The notes below the pieces were generated by a model, which ran no database searches, was not told the DNA's origin, and worked only from the letters and a program-made list of their open reading frames with translations. A stretch of DNA of 17,831 nucleotides, taken from assembly GCA_021818125.1 (NCBI GenBank), contig JAKAFG010000014.1, positions 1 to 17,831 on the forward strand, in the 5' to 3' direction. The position numbers and the translations under genes are program-made. This document shows positions 1 to 6,565 of the stretch, one piece after another; position 1 is the stretch's first letter, and every line of letters starts with the position of its first letter. The stretch is from Pseudomonadota bacterium. GTDB lineage: Bacteria; Pseudomonadota; Gammaproteobacteria; Acidithiobacillales; Acidithiobacillaceae.

Positions 1-1
1 T

Positions 2-628
2 TCCGATCTCTGTCGTCATCACCCTGGACTTTATCCGGCCTATGGTGTGCATCCCCTCTATCTGGATGATCGGGATGAACAATGGGAAGCGACCTTGGCT
101 ACCCTCCTGACCCAGGCGGTCGCTCTGGGAGAAATCGGGCTCGATGCTGGCGATGGGGCTCCTGACGCTGCCCGCCAGCGTGCCGGTTTCACGACTCAAC
201 TCGCCATGGCACAGCAATTGGGACTGCCGGTCATTCTCCATGCCCGGCGGAGCCTGGAAGAGGTGATCCTGACGCTGCGCCGCTTCCCTGGTTTGCGCGG
301 CGTGCTACACCGCTTCTCCGGTAGCCTCGTACAAGCACAGCGGTTGATAGATATGGGATTTTTGTTGGGGCTGGGTGGCGCGCTCACCCACCCGCGCGCT
401 CGGCGTCTACGGGCGACGGCGGCCATACTTCCCGCGGAATCCCTGCTGGTAGAGACGGACGCCCCATGGCAAACACCCCATGCGCATCCCGGCACCCGCA
501 ATGAACCGGCGTATCTCAGCGAAATTATCGCCAGCCTGGCACAGTTGCGGCATACTCCGGCTCAGGGAATCGCGCAGGTCACTGCGCAAAACGCCCTTAC
601 CTTATTTCATCTTCAGGATGCGCCATAA
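2..628 (+). CDS. TatD-family metal-dependent hydrolase (DNase), 5'-truncated by the window edge
   Basis: The frame is open from base 2 with no stop, so the N-terminus lies outside the window. About 208 residues are visible against roughly 255-265 for the family, and the N-terminal HxH metal motif is missing only because of the cut. Visible family landmarks are a GVHP segment near bases 44-55, metal-ligand Glu in EIGLD (131-133), His in LPVILHAR (239-241), His in GVLHRFSG (308-310) and Asp in ETDAP (458-460). These are the usual positions of TatD-like amidohydrolase-fold nucleases, which act as 3'-5' exonucleases or in D-aminoacyl/DNA repair roles. The usual HCFSG is HRFSG here. The stop codon overlaps the tcdA start by one base, so the two genes are probably co-transcribed. 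Which paralogue it is (TatD, YcfH or YjjV type) cannot be decided from this part. Confidence 0.9.
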   Translation, partial: SDLCRHHPGLYPAYGVHPLYLDDRDEQWEATLATLLTQAVALGEIGLDAGDGAPDAARQRAGFTTQLAMAQQLGLPVILHARRSLEEVILTLRRFPGLRGVLHRFSGSLVQAQRLIDMGFLLGLGGALTHPRARRLRATAAILPAESLLVETDAPWQTPHAHPGTRNEPAYLSEIIASLAQLRHTPAQGIAQVTAQNALTLFHLQDAP

Positions 629-1374
629 TGCCTTATCCTTTTGCCCGCACCGAGATTCTCCTGGGTGCACCTGCTGTCGCGACCCTGCGTGATCGCCATG
701 TGCTCATTGCCGGCGTTGGTGGGGTCGGAGGCTATGTCGCAGAAAACCTTGCCCGTGCCGGGGTGGGGCACATCACCCTCATTGACCACGATGTGGTCAG
801 TATTTCCAACATCAATCGCCAACTCGTCGCCCTGCATTCCACGCTGAATCAGCCCAAGGTGGCGGTGATGGCCGCACGGATCCGCGATATTCATCCCGAT
901 TGCGTACTCGAAACCCGTCAGGAATTCATCAACGCCGATAATGCCCAAGGCCTGCTGACGGGCAGCGGTGCTGAAGTGGTTGCGGATTGCATTGATGCCA
1001 TCGCCTGCAAAGCGGTTCTTATCCAGACTGCGCAGACCCTGGATTTACCCGTCTTTTCCAGCATGGGGGCGGGCAACCGTCTTGACCCCCGCCGGGTTCG
1101 CGTCGCTAAGCTCAACCAGACGGAAAAATGCCCGTTGGCCCGTGAATTACGTGCCTTGCTGCGCAAGAATGGCGCGCCCCTCGACGTGCAAACGGTCTTT
1201 TCCGATGAGTCACCGCGCCCGGCAGCCCCTCCGGCAGAAGTGTCCGGTCCGGGCGGAAGGGCCAAAACGGTTAATGGCACCATTTCCTTTATGCCCGCGC
1301 TCTTCGGGGTGGTATTGTCCGGTATTATTGTCCAGCATCTGTTAGCAACTGGCGGAAATCCCAATAGCGACTAA
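628..1374 (+). CDS. tcdA: tRNA threonylcarbamoyladenosine dehydratase TcdA (ThiF/MoeB E1-like)
   Basis: This is a 248-residue E1-like enzyme. The nucleotide-binding loop GVGGVGG lies at residues 29-35. It is followed by the ATP-contacting residues D53/D55, the SNINRQ segment (60-65) with R64, K77, and the D120-C-I-D123 strand. A GAGNRLDP segment and a CPLARELR motif are typical of the TcdA/CsdL branch rather than MoeB or ThiF, and the C-terminal CxxC zinc pairs of MoeB are absent. The family uses ATP to cyclise t6A37 of ANN-decoding tRNAs to ct6A. E. coli TcdA is about 268 residues, so the length fits. The ATG overlaps the upstream TAA by one base, with an AGGA about nine bases before it. In E. 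coli the partner proteins CsdA/CsdE supply sulfur transfer and lie adjacent; neither is seen here. Confidence 0.88.
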   Translation: MPYPFARTEILLGAPAVATLRDRHVLIAGVGGVGGYVAENLARAGVGHITLIDHDVVSISNINRQLVALHSTLNQPKVAVMAARIRDIHPDCVLETRQEFINADNAQGLLTGSGAEVVADCIDAIACKAVLIQTAQTLDLPVFSSMGAGNRLDPRRVRVAKLNQTEKCPLARELRALLRKNGAPLDVQTVFSDESPRPAAPPAEVSGPGGRAKTVNGTISFMPALFGVVLSGIIVQHLLATGGNPNSD

Positions 1375-1409
1375 ATAGAGATACAATGGAAGCCATCTCA
1401 TGGTTGATA

Positions 1410-1415
1410 TATAAT
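1410..1415 (+). promoter_or_regulatory. candidate -10 box upstream of the SCP-2-like gene
   Basis: A consensus TATAAT lies in an AT-rich stretch (about 1400-1460) that separates tcdA from the next gene. The best-spaced -35 (1387-1392, TGGAAG, 17-base spacer) is weak. A start near 1422 would give a leader of about 60 bases. This is a motif match only. Confidence 0.35.
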
Positions 1416-1483
1416 AGCATATTAAAATGGTGGTATTCTTGTTGGGCTTAATAATCAAGGTATTGAGGGCGAGGGCTCTGATT

Positions 1484-1876
1484 ATGGCAGCAAAATTTAT
1501 GAGTACGGAGTGGATTCGCCTGGTGGGCAAGCAGTGGGACACGCACCCGGAAATCCAGAAAGATCTGAAAAACTTCAATGCCACTTGGGAATACTACATT
1601 GAAGATCGCCCGGATATTCCTCATGTCATGCTGTTCTGCAAGGCGGGGAAAGTCATCTACGCCGGGCCTTCTGACGGGCGGCGCCGCGACTTCATCATGT
1701 GGACGAACATGGACCACTGGAAAAAAATTCTGTCCGGGGAGATTAGCGGAAAATCGGCATTGATGACTCGACGGCTCAAGTTCAAGGGATCCATGATGAC
1801 GGCCATGAAATACATGACGCCATTTAATATTCACCTCAATATTCTCGGTGAGATACCGGTGGATTTTAATATTTGA
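1484..1876 (+). CDS. SCP-2 sterol-transfer-like domain protein
   Basis: This is a small soluble protein of 130 residues. The C-terminal half carries the pattern of SCP-2-like lipid-binding domains: an F-x-M-W strand, a WKKILSGEISGKSA stretch, an LKFKGSMMTAMKY segment and a short terminal strand. SCP-2 folds bind hydrophobic ligands in a tunnel; bacterial relatives include the UbiJ and UbiT accessory factors of ubiquinone synthesis. The ATG at 1484 is chosen because GAGGG at 1471-1475 gives an eight-base spacing. An in-frame ATG at 1427 has no ribosome-binding site and would add a hydrophobic N-terminal stretch (VVFLLGLIIKV), so a membrane-anchored long form is possible but less likely. The next gene's ribosome site overlaps this stop codon, indicating tight coupling. 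The specific ligand and function are unknown. Confidence 0.65.
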   Translation: MAAKFMSTEWIRLVGKQWDTHPEIQKDLKNFNATWEYYIEDRPDIPHVMLFCKAGKVIYAGPSDGRRRDFIMWTNMDHWKKILSGEISGKSALMTRRLKFKGSMMTAMKYMTPFNIHLNILGEIPVDFNI

Positions 1877-1888
1877 GGGCCTTGAAAT

Positions 1889-2761
1889 ATGCCGTCCTCT
1901 AACCCAGCAGGGGAGTCCACCCTGAACTTTACGGTGGATCCCAATTATTCCGGAAAAAATCTTCCGGGGTGGTTTTTGATGAATACCTATCTGCAGCGGC
2001 ACCTCGGGCAGGTGATGCATTTTCAGCCCTATGATGGTTTTGATGCCTGTCGTGCAGCGGTTCTTGCCAACCAATACGACCTGGTTTATGCAAACCCCTT
2101 TGACTGGGTGCAGTACGTTCAAAAACTGGATTTTGTGCCTATTGCCAAGCCTCGTAACCATTTTGATGAGGTGTATCTATGCACTTCGGCGGCTGTGCCG
2201 ATACAAGACGTTGCGGATTTACCGACGCGAATCCGCGTCGCTTCCGCCCACCCCGCCACGCTGATTCACATGGTAGGTCTGTTTCTGCTGGATAAAGCAG
2301 ACATTGACCGGGCGCGTCTGGAATTTGTGTTCACCGGCAGTTATCAGGGCGTACTCAAGGCCATACTACAGGGGCAGGCCGATGTGGGTTTTCTGTTTAA
2401 CGAAGTGTATGCCGGTGCGAGTGGCCTGATCCGCGAGCGACTGCACATTATTGATCGTTCCGATGATGCTTTCGCTTTCCATGCCTTTTGTATTGGTCCG
2501 CGATTGTTGCCGCAGCAGGAACTGCTTACTCAGGTGCTCTGCCAGATGGATCAGGAAGCGCGTGGACAGGTGTTGTTACAGGATATCGGTTTTTCCGGCT
2601 TTGCGCCGGTGACCGATGACGAGGTGGCTTGCCTGACTATGCTTGCCGATGAATACATCAGCGGCCACGAGGCCATCGATCTGCGTGCGACTTCAACTCT
2701 GGCCATCGATGATAGTGCCTTTGTGGTCGCCCGCGAGGATCCGGACAGCGGGACAAAGTAG
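1889..2761 (+). CDS. PhnD-like (phosphate/phosphonate-type) substrate-binding domain protein, apparently cytosolic
   Basis: This 290-residue protein has the periplasmic-binding-protein type II fold pattern of the PhnD-like family. There is an early strand LNFTVDPNY, then LQRHLG, then a D-x-V-Y-A-N-P-F segment near residues 65-72 and FTGSYQGVLKAILQGQADVGF near 150. That last stretch is the usual hinge-side helix followed by the 'G-x-A-D-V-G' strand. The start is supported by GAGGG at 1875-1879, nine bases upstream and overlapping the SCP-2-like stop. From this start there is no signal peptide and no lipobox: the N-terminus is polar (PSSNPAGEST). That is odd for a transporter-associated binding protein, and no ABC permease or ATPase lies nearby. 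It may be an intracellular ligand sensor or carrier. The ligand cannot be named. Confidence 0.7.
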   Translation: MPSSNPAGESTLNFTVDPNYSGKNLPGWFLMNTYLQRHLGQVMHFQPYDGFDACRAAVLANQYDLVYANPFDWVQYVQKLDFVPIAKPRNHFDEVYLCTSAAVPIQDVADLPTRIRVASAHPATLIHMVGLFLLDKADIDRARLEFVFTGSYQGVLKAILQGQADVGFLFNEVYAGASGLIRERLHIIDRSDDAFAFHAFCIGPRLLPQQELLTQVLCQMDQEARGQVLLQDIGFSGFAPVTDDEVACLTMLADEYISGHEAIDLRATSTLAIDDSAFVVAREDPDSGTK

Positions 2762-2785
2762 CGTGCCTATGTTTACAATACCCGC

Positions 2786-4258
2786 ATGAGCTACCGTGAT
2801 CTGCGGGCCTTCGTGGCCGACCTTGAAAGGCGCGATTTATTGCGCCGATTGAACATGCCCGTCTCGCCCGAGTTGGAGATGACGGAAATTTGCGATCGCA
2901 CCCTGCGTGCAGCAGGCCCCGCCATCTTGTTTACCCAGCCTGCGGGCTATGACATGCCCGTGCTGGGCAATCTCTTCGGAACGACGGAACGGGTGGCGCT
3001 GGGCATGGGGGGCGAATCGCTTGCCGACCTCCGGCAGATCGGTCAATTACTGGCCTATCTCAAGGAGCCTGACCCGCCCCGCGGCTTGCGCGACCTGTGG
3101 GAGAAATTACCCACGCTGCGTAAAGTCCTCTACATGGCGCCGACGACCCTGAACCGCCCACCCTGTCAGGAAATTGTCCAGCGCGGAGGGGCGGTCGACC
3201 TCGCTGCCCTTCCTGTGCAGACCTGCTGGCCCGAGGATGCGGCCCCGCTTATGACCTGGGGCCTGACCATCACCAAGGGGCCGCACAAGCGGCGGGCCAA
3301 CATGGGTATCTACCGGCAACAGGTCATCGGTCGTAACCGGGTGATCATGCGCTGGCTGGCGCACCGGGGCGGCGCTCAAGACCTGCGCGAGTTTCAGAAA
3401 GTACACCCCGGCGAGCCATTCCCCGTTGCCGTGGCCTATGGTGCCGATCCGGCAACCATCCTGGCTGCGGTTATCCCCATTCCCGACACCATTTCTGAGC
3501 ATCAGTTCGCCGGCCTGCTGCGCGGCGGACGTACTGAGCTCGCCAATGCGCTGAGCGTCCCGCTACAGGTGCCCGCGCGTGCGGAGATTGTGCTGGAAGG
3601 GCATATTTATCCCGATGACATGGCGGTGGAAGGGCCTTTCGGAGATCACACGGGCTACTACAACGAGACCGAGCGCTTTCCGGTGTTCACCATAGAGGCT
3701 ATCAGCCACCGTGAAAACCTTATCTACCACAGCACTTACACGGGCCGCCCGCCCGATGAGCCCGCCATACTCGGCGCGGCTCTCAACGAAGTTTTCGTGC
3801 CCTTGCTGCAAAAACAGTTCCCGGAAATCGTCGATTTTTATTTGCCGCCGGAGGGTTGTTCTTACCGCTTGGCCGTCGTCAGTATTCGTAAAAGTTATCC
3901 CGGTCACGCCAAAAGAATCATGTTCGGCATCTGGGGATTTTTGCGGCAATTTATGTACACCAAGTTCATCATCGTGGTGGATGAAGACATCAATGTGCGC
4001 CGCTGGGAGGACGTGATCTGGGCGATGACGACCCGGATGGACCCGGTGCGTGACATGACCCCCATCGAAAATACGCCCATAGATTATCTCGACTTCGCTT
4101 CGCCGGTTGCCGGGCTGGGCGGTAAAGTGGGCATGGATGCCACCAACAAATTGCCTGGGGAGACGGCAAGAGAATGGGGCCGTCCCATTCATATGCCTGA
4201 CGCGCTGCGCAAACGGGTAGACGATCTTTTGGTAACGCTGGAGCGGCCGCTGTTCTGA
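2786..4258 (+). CDS. ubiD: 4-hydroxy-3-polyprenylbenzoate decarboxylase UbiD
   Basis: At 490 residues this matches the usual UbiD length (about 497 in E. coli). Family landmarks in order are an N-terminal MSYRDLRAFVADLERR helix, GNLFGT near residue 60, and the metal/prFMN region NMGIYRQQ (N172) through LAHRGGA (H193). These are followed by the EIVLEG strand, EGPFGDHTGYY near 282-292, and the YHSTYTGRPPDEPA segment. The enzyme removes the carboxylate from the polyprenylated 4-hydroxybenzoate intermediate of ubiquinone synthesis, using prenylated FMN made by UbiX, which is not in this window. No strong Shine-Dalgarno precedes the ATG; the gap to the PhnD-like gene is 24 bases, so co-transcription is likely. 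E. coli UbiD begins similarly, which supports this start. Confidence 0.95.
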   Translation: MSYRDLRAFVADLERRDLLRRLNMPVSPELEMTEICDRTLRAAGPAILFTQPAGYDMPVLGNLFGTTERVALGMGGESLADLRQIGQLLAYLKEPDPPRGLRDLWEKLPTLRKVLYMAPTTLNRPPCQEIVQRGGAVDLAALPVQTCWPEDAAPLMTWGLTITKGPHKRRANMGIYRQQVIGRNRVIMRWLAHRGGAQDLREFQKVHPGEPFPVAVAYGADPATILAAVIPIPDTISEHQFAGLLRGGRTELANALSVPLQVPARAEIVLEGHIYPDDMAVEGPFGDHTGYYNETERFPVFTIEAISHRENLIYHSTYTGRPPDEPAILGAALNEVFVPLLQKQFPEIVDFYLPPEGCSYRLAVVSIRKSYPGHAKRIMFGIWGFLRQFMYTKFIIVVDEDINVRRWEDVIWAMTTRMDPVRDMTPIENTPIDYLDFASPVAGLGGKVGMDATNKLPGETAREWGRPIHMPDALRKRVDDLLVTLERPLF

Positions 4259-4286
4259 AACATGCACTGTGGCGCGCGCGGGGTTC

Positions 4287-4345
4287 CTAAAATACCCATA
4301 TAGGGTTATTCTCAATCACTGATGATGAACAAGTCGGTATTTTAG
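4287..4345. repeat. Inverted repeat with perfect 10-base arms downstream of ubiD
   Basis: CTAAAATACC at 4287-4296 is the exact reverse complement of GGTATTTTAG at 4336-4345, separated by 39 bases. A small CCC-ATATA-GGG hairpin overlaps the left arm. There is no T-run after the right arm, so it is not a typical intrinsic terminator. It could be a weak terminator, an RNA-processing structure or a remnant of a small repeat element. Confidence 0.5.
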
Positions 4346-4364
4346 CGGTACTCTGGACAGAGAA

Positions 4365-4392
4365 AAGGGCCTAAGCGTTAGCCTAAGCCCTT
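4365..4392 (-). terminator. Rho-independent terminator of the tRNA-Gly gene
   Basis: Read on the - strand, AAGGGCTTAGGC pairs with GCTTAGGCCCTT across a TAAC loop, giving a 12-pair stem with two G·U pairs, followed by TTTT. On the + strand the same two positions become C/A mismatches, so the element is better suited to end - strand transcription. A GTTTTT on the + strand side still allows weaker two-way use, ending ubiD transcripts. Confidence 0.75.
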
Positions 4393-4401
4393 GTTTTTAA
4401 A

Positions 4402-4475
4402 TGGAGCGGGTGATGGGAATCGAACCCACGCCATGAGCTTGGGAAGCTCAGGTTCTACCATTGAACTACACCCGC
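4402..4475 (-). tRNA. tRNA-Gly, anticodon CCC
   Basis: This is a complete 74-base tRNA on the - strand. The acceptor stem GCGGGTG/CACCCGC lies at 4469-4475 and 4406-4412, the discriminator base is T and CCA is encoded (4402-4404). The anticodon arm is TGAGC-TTCCCAA-GCTCA, which puts CCC at positions 34-36. The T-loop is GTTCGATTC. It reads GGG codons. It has its own promoter and terminator and is transcribed against the flanking genes. Confidence 0.96.
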
Positions 4476-4484
4476 ATGTGGCGG

Positions 4485-4513
4485 ATTCTATGCGGATGTA
4501 CTTAAAAAGGCAA
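4485..4513 (-). promoter_or_regulatory. sigma-70-type promoter of tRNA-Gly(CCC)
   Basis: On the - strand there is a -35 TTGCCT (4508-4513), a 17-base spacer and a -10 TAGAAT (4485-4490). The -10 ends nine bases before the first base of the mature tRNA, which is a fitting distance. Confidence 0.7.
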
Positions 4514-4544
4514 GGTGACCGCAAGCACTGCGATTTCCGGTAAT

Positions 4545-4568
4545 TATAAACAAAGTCAATAATATACT
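4545..4568 (+). promoter_or_regulatory. arsR upstream region: candidate -10 and putative autoregulatory site
   Basis: TATAAA at 4545-4550 could be a -10 box, with a weak -35, giving a start near 4557 that keeps the ribosome site in the transcript. The sequence AATAATATACT at 4558-4568 recurs with one change (AATAATATGCT) at 4971-4981 upstream of tolC. Many ArsR-type repressors bind AT-rich sites in their own promoters, so this is a candidate operator. It is an inference from repetition only. Confidence 0.35.
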
Positions 4569-4581
4569 AAGAGGCATGATT

Positions 4582-4884
4582 ATGGATCAGTTACCAACCC
4601 GGGAAGAGGATATTGAACAGGCCTCCCGTTCCCTGAAAGCTATGGCGCATCCGTTGCGTCTCAAGGTTTTATGCGTATTGGGCTCAGAAGAAATGAGTGT
4701 GCAGGATATCGTAGCCGCCGTTGGTACCACCCAGAGCAACATCTCTCAGCATCTCGCTATTTTGCGTGAAAAAGACATCCTCCGTGCTCGTAAAGACGCC
4801 AACAAAGTCTATTACCGCGTGGGTGATCCCCGTACCCTACGTTTGATTGCCATGATGAGTGATGTCTTTTGCAGCGTCCGGTAA
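4582..4884 (+). CDS. ArsR-family repressor of the YgaV/BigR/SqrR (persulfide-sensing) type
   Basis: This is a 100-residue winged-helix regulator. The helix-turn-helix lies at about residues 40-65 (SVQDIVAAVGTTQSNISQHLAILREKDIL), followed by the RARKDANKVYYRV wing. The metal-binding ELCVCDL motif of ArsR/SmtB is absent. Instead there is one cysteine in the LKVLCVL helix (C31) and one near the C-terminus (C97). That 66-residue spacing equals the C41-C107 pair of SqrR, and the surrounding LKAMAHPLRL...LC resembles E. coli YgaV as I recall it. In that group the two thiols form a tetrasulfide link with persulfide and the repressor leaves DNA. The ATG at 4582 is preferred over 4576 because AAGAGG (4569-4574) then sits seven bases upstream. 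It probably controls the downstream efflux/rhodanese operon and itself. Confidence 0.85.
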   Translation: MDQLPTREEDIEQASRSLKAMAHPLRLKVLCVLGSEEMSVQDIVAAVGTTQSNISQHLAILREKDILRARKDANKVYYRVGDPRTLRLIAMMSDVFCSVR

Positions 4885-4923
4885 GCGCCGAGACTTAGCT
4901 TCAGGCGGTTCGCGGCACGGTTC

Positions 4924-4959
4924 TTGGGGCATTCCGGCAAAAAGGCTTGAATGCCCCAA
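4924..4959 (+). other. Strong hairpin in the arsR-tolC intergenic region
   Basis: TTGGGGCATTC (4924-4934) and GAATGCCCCAA (4949-4959) are perfect 11-base complements around a 14-base spacer that can form a few extra pairs. It lies 39 bases after the arsR stop. No T-run follows, so it is not a classic terminator; it may be a partial terminator, an mRNA stabiliser or a DNA dyad. Its right arm overlaps the possible -35 of the tolC promoter. Confidence 0.55.
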
Positions 4960-4981
4960 CTGTTGTATATAATAATATGCT
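4947..4981 (+). promoter_or_regulatory. candidate promoter/operator of the tolC-RND operon
   Basis: TTGAAT (4947-4952), a short 15-base spacer and a consensus TATAAT (4968-4973) form a possible promoter. The repeated AT-rich motif AATAATATGCT (4971-4981) lies on the -10, where a repressor would block initiation. A leader of about 160 bases would precede the tolC-like start. Confidence 0.4.
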
Positions 4982-5143
4982 GATGTTCTCACAACCTTGC
5001 CGTGGATTCGCAGGGGCTGATTCACTCGTCGTACGTGGAATTACTGCGTCATCTACAATGAATCTATGTCATCAGATGCTGTGAACGCTTTGCAAGGTCG
5101 TCCAGTTCCTTAATTTGTGTCGCCTGTCGCAGCGAGGAAAACC

Positions 5144-6565
5144 ATGTCCTTTCGTCCTCACAAAAAAACACGCGCCGTTCTAATCGTTCTGCTGATGGGC
5201 GCCGGTGCCTCACTGCCAGCCGCGGCCTTGGATTTTAACCAGTGCCTCGATCTCGCTCTCAAGCAAAATCCGCAGATGCTCCTGGCGCATGCCCGGCAGG
5301 CAGAAGCCAAGGGCGCTGTCTCCGAAGCGCGTGGTCACTTGCTCCCCAAGCTCGCGGCCTCTTTTTCTGCCAGCCAATCGAACAACGCCTTGACCGTTTT
5401 CGGTATGAAGCTGTCGCAGCGGCAGGCGACCTTTAACGACTTTGGCGCGGGACAATTTAACCCTGACGCGCTGGGTGTAGCACCGACAGGGTTGGATCAA
5501 CCGGGTAGTTACCACAATTTCGGCACCAAGCTGCAACTGGAGATTCCGATCTGGAATGGCGGGGAAATCCGGGGACGTTTGGGTCAGGCGCGGGCCATGT
5601 TGGAGGCAGCTCAGAGTGGTGACGTCATGGCACGCCAGAGGCTGACTTTCGCCATTTTGCAGGCCTATGACAGTGTCATTGCTGCCAATACGGGTATTGA
5701 GGTGGTGGATAAAGCCAGACTGGCGGCCGCATCTTATGTCAAAACCAGCCGATCCCTGCTGGCGCGCGGGGTGCTGGTAAGGAGCGATCTGCTGTCTGCG
5801 GAAGTGCATTTGGAAAAAGCTGAACTGGCCGTCGAAAGTGCCCGCAACGCCCAGGCCAATGCCCTGGATAATCTCGCCATGCTTATTGGCTGGCCAGAAG
5901 GGAAGACCCTGACTGTAGCTAGCCCTGTCCAGCCCACACTGCCTGCGGCGCCGCTCACCAGCCTGCAGGGCGACGCGATGGCCCAGAATGCCGGTATCGT
6001 TGCCCTCCGTCACCAGGTCAAGGCGGCACAGGATGGTATCAGCGTCGCCCGTGCCGCTTATCTGCCCCACGTCAACGCCATGGCCAATCAGGAATGGAAT
6101 GGCAGGACTCTGGGCAACGCGGCACCGTCTTATACCATCGGTGGAGAAGTGACCTGGAATGCGCTGGACTTCGCACGCGGTGGCGGGATGGACCGCGCCC
6201 AGGCTGAGCGTGAACGGGCTATGGCCGCATTGCAGGAAGCGCAGGATAAGCTGCGTTTGCAGGTGGCGCAGGTGTGGCGTAGTGCCCGGGAGGCCGCGCT
6301 GCGCGTCAAAATGCGTGCACTCGCGGTTAAGCAGATGGACGAGGCGCAACGTTTGGTGCGTCTGCGTTACGAAAATGGTATAGAGACCGTGACTGGCCTG
6401 CTGCACGGACAGGCAGAACTGGATCAGGCGCGTGCCGAGCTCGTCTCCGCTCATTATGCGGAAGCGGTAGACCGCGGTGCCCTGTTGCTGGCCATCGGCA
6501 AACTGAATCCTCAAGAAATCGTCAGTGTGAGTAATGTGCCCGCCGCAGAAGGAACCCCCCAATGA
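5144..6565 (+). CDS. TolC-family outer-membrane efflux channel
   Basis: This is a 473-residue outer-membrane factor. The ATG at 5144 is preferred over an upstream in-frame GTG at 5117 because GAGG (5134-5137) is six bases before it and it gives a clean signal peptide. That peptide has a basic RPHKKTR start, a hydrophobic core (VLIVLLMGAGASL) and likely cleavage after PAAA before LDFNQCLDLAL. The mature part has the two repeated OEP domains of the family: long alpha-helical stretches rich in Ala, Gln and Glu (about residues 45-75, 165-245, 290-310 and 360-450) and a GGEI/GGGMD turn in each half. It forms the trimeric exit duct for the adjacent adaptor and RND pump. The stop overlaps the adaptor start in an ATGA. 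Confidence 0.92.
   Translation: MSFRPHKKTRAVLIVLLMGAGASLPAAALDFNQCLDLALKQNPQMLLAHARQAEAKGAVSEARGHLLPKLAASFSASQSNNALTVFGMKLSQRQATFNDFGAGQFNPDALGVAPTGLDQPGSYHNFGTKLQLEIPIWNGGEIRGRLGQARAMLEAAQSGDVMARQRLTFAILQAYDSVIAANTGIEVVDKARLAAASYVKTSRSLLARGVLVRSDLLSAEVHLEKAELAVESARNAQANALDNLAMLIGWPEGKTLTVASPVQPTLPAAPLTSLQGDAMAQNAGIVALRHQVKAAQDGISVARAAYLPHVNAMANQEWNGRTLGNAAPSYTIGGEVTWNALDFARGGGMDRAQAERERAMAALQEAQDKLRLQVAQVWRSAREAALRVKMRALAVKQMDEAQRLVRLRYENGIETVTGLLHGQAELDQARAELVSAHYAEAVDRGALLLAIGKLNPQEIVSVSNVPAAEGTPQ

Noticed and set aside
4563..4568. TATACT as the -10 box of arsR
   Set aside because: Transcription would begin at about 4574-4576, after the AAGAGG ribosome site, leaving no usable leader; TATAAA at 4545-4550 fits better.
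4977..5084. A 35-codon open frame in the arsR-tolC gap
   Set aside because: There is no ribosome-binding site, the sequence resembles no known family, and it lies on the putative promoter/leader of the efflux operon.
4994..5098. ACCTTGC (4994-5000) and GCAAGGT (5092-5098) as an inverted repeat pair
   Set aside because: Only seven bases separated by about 90, expected by chance in a region this long.
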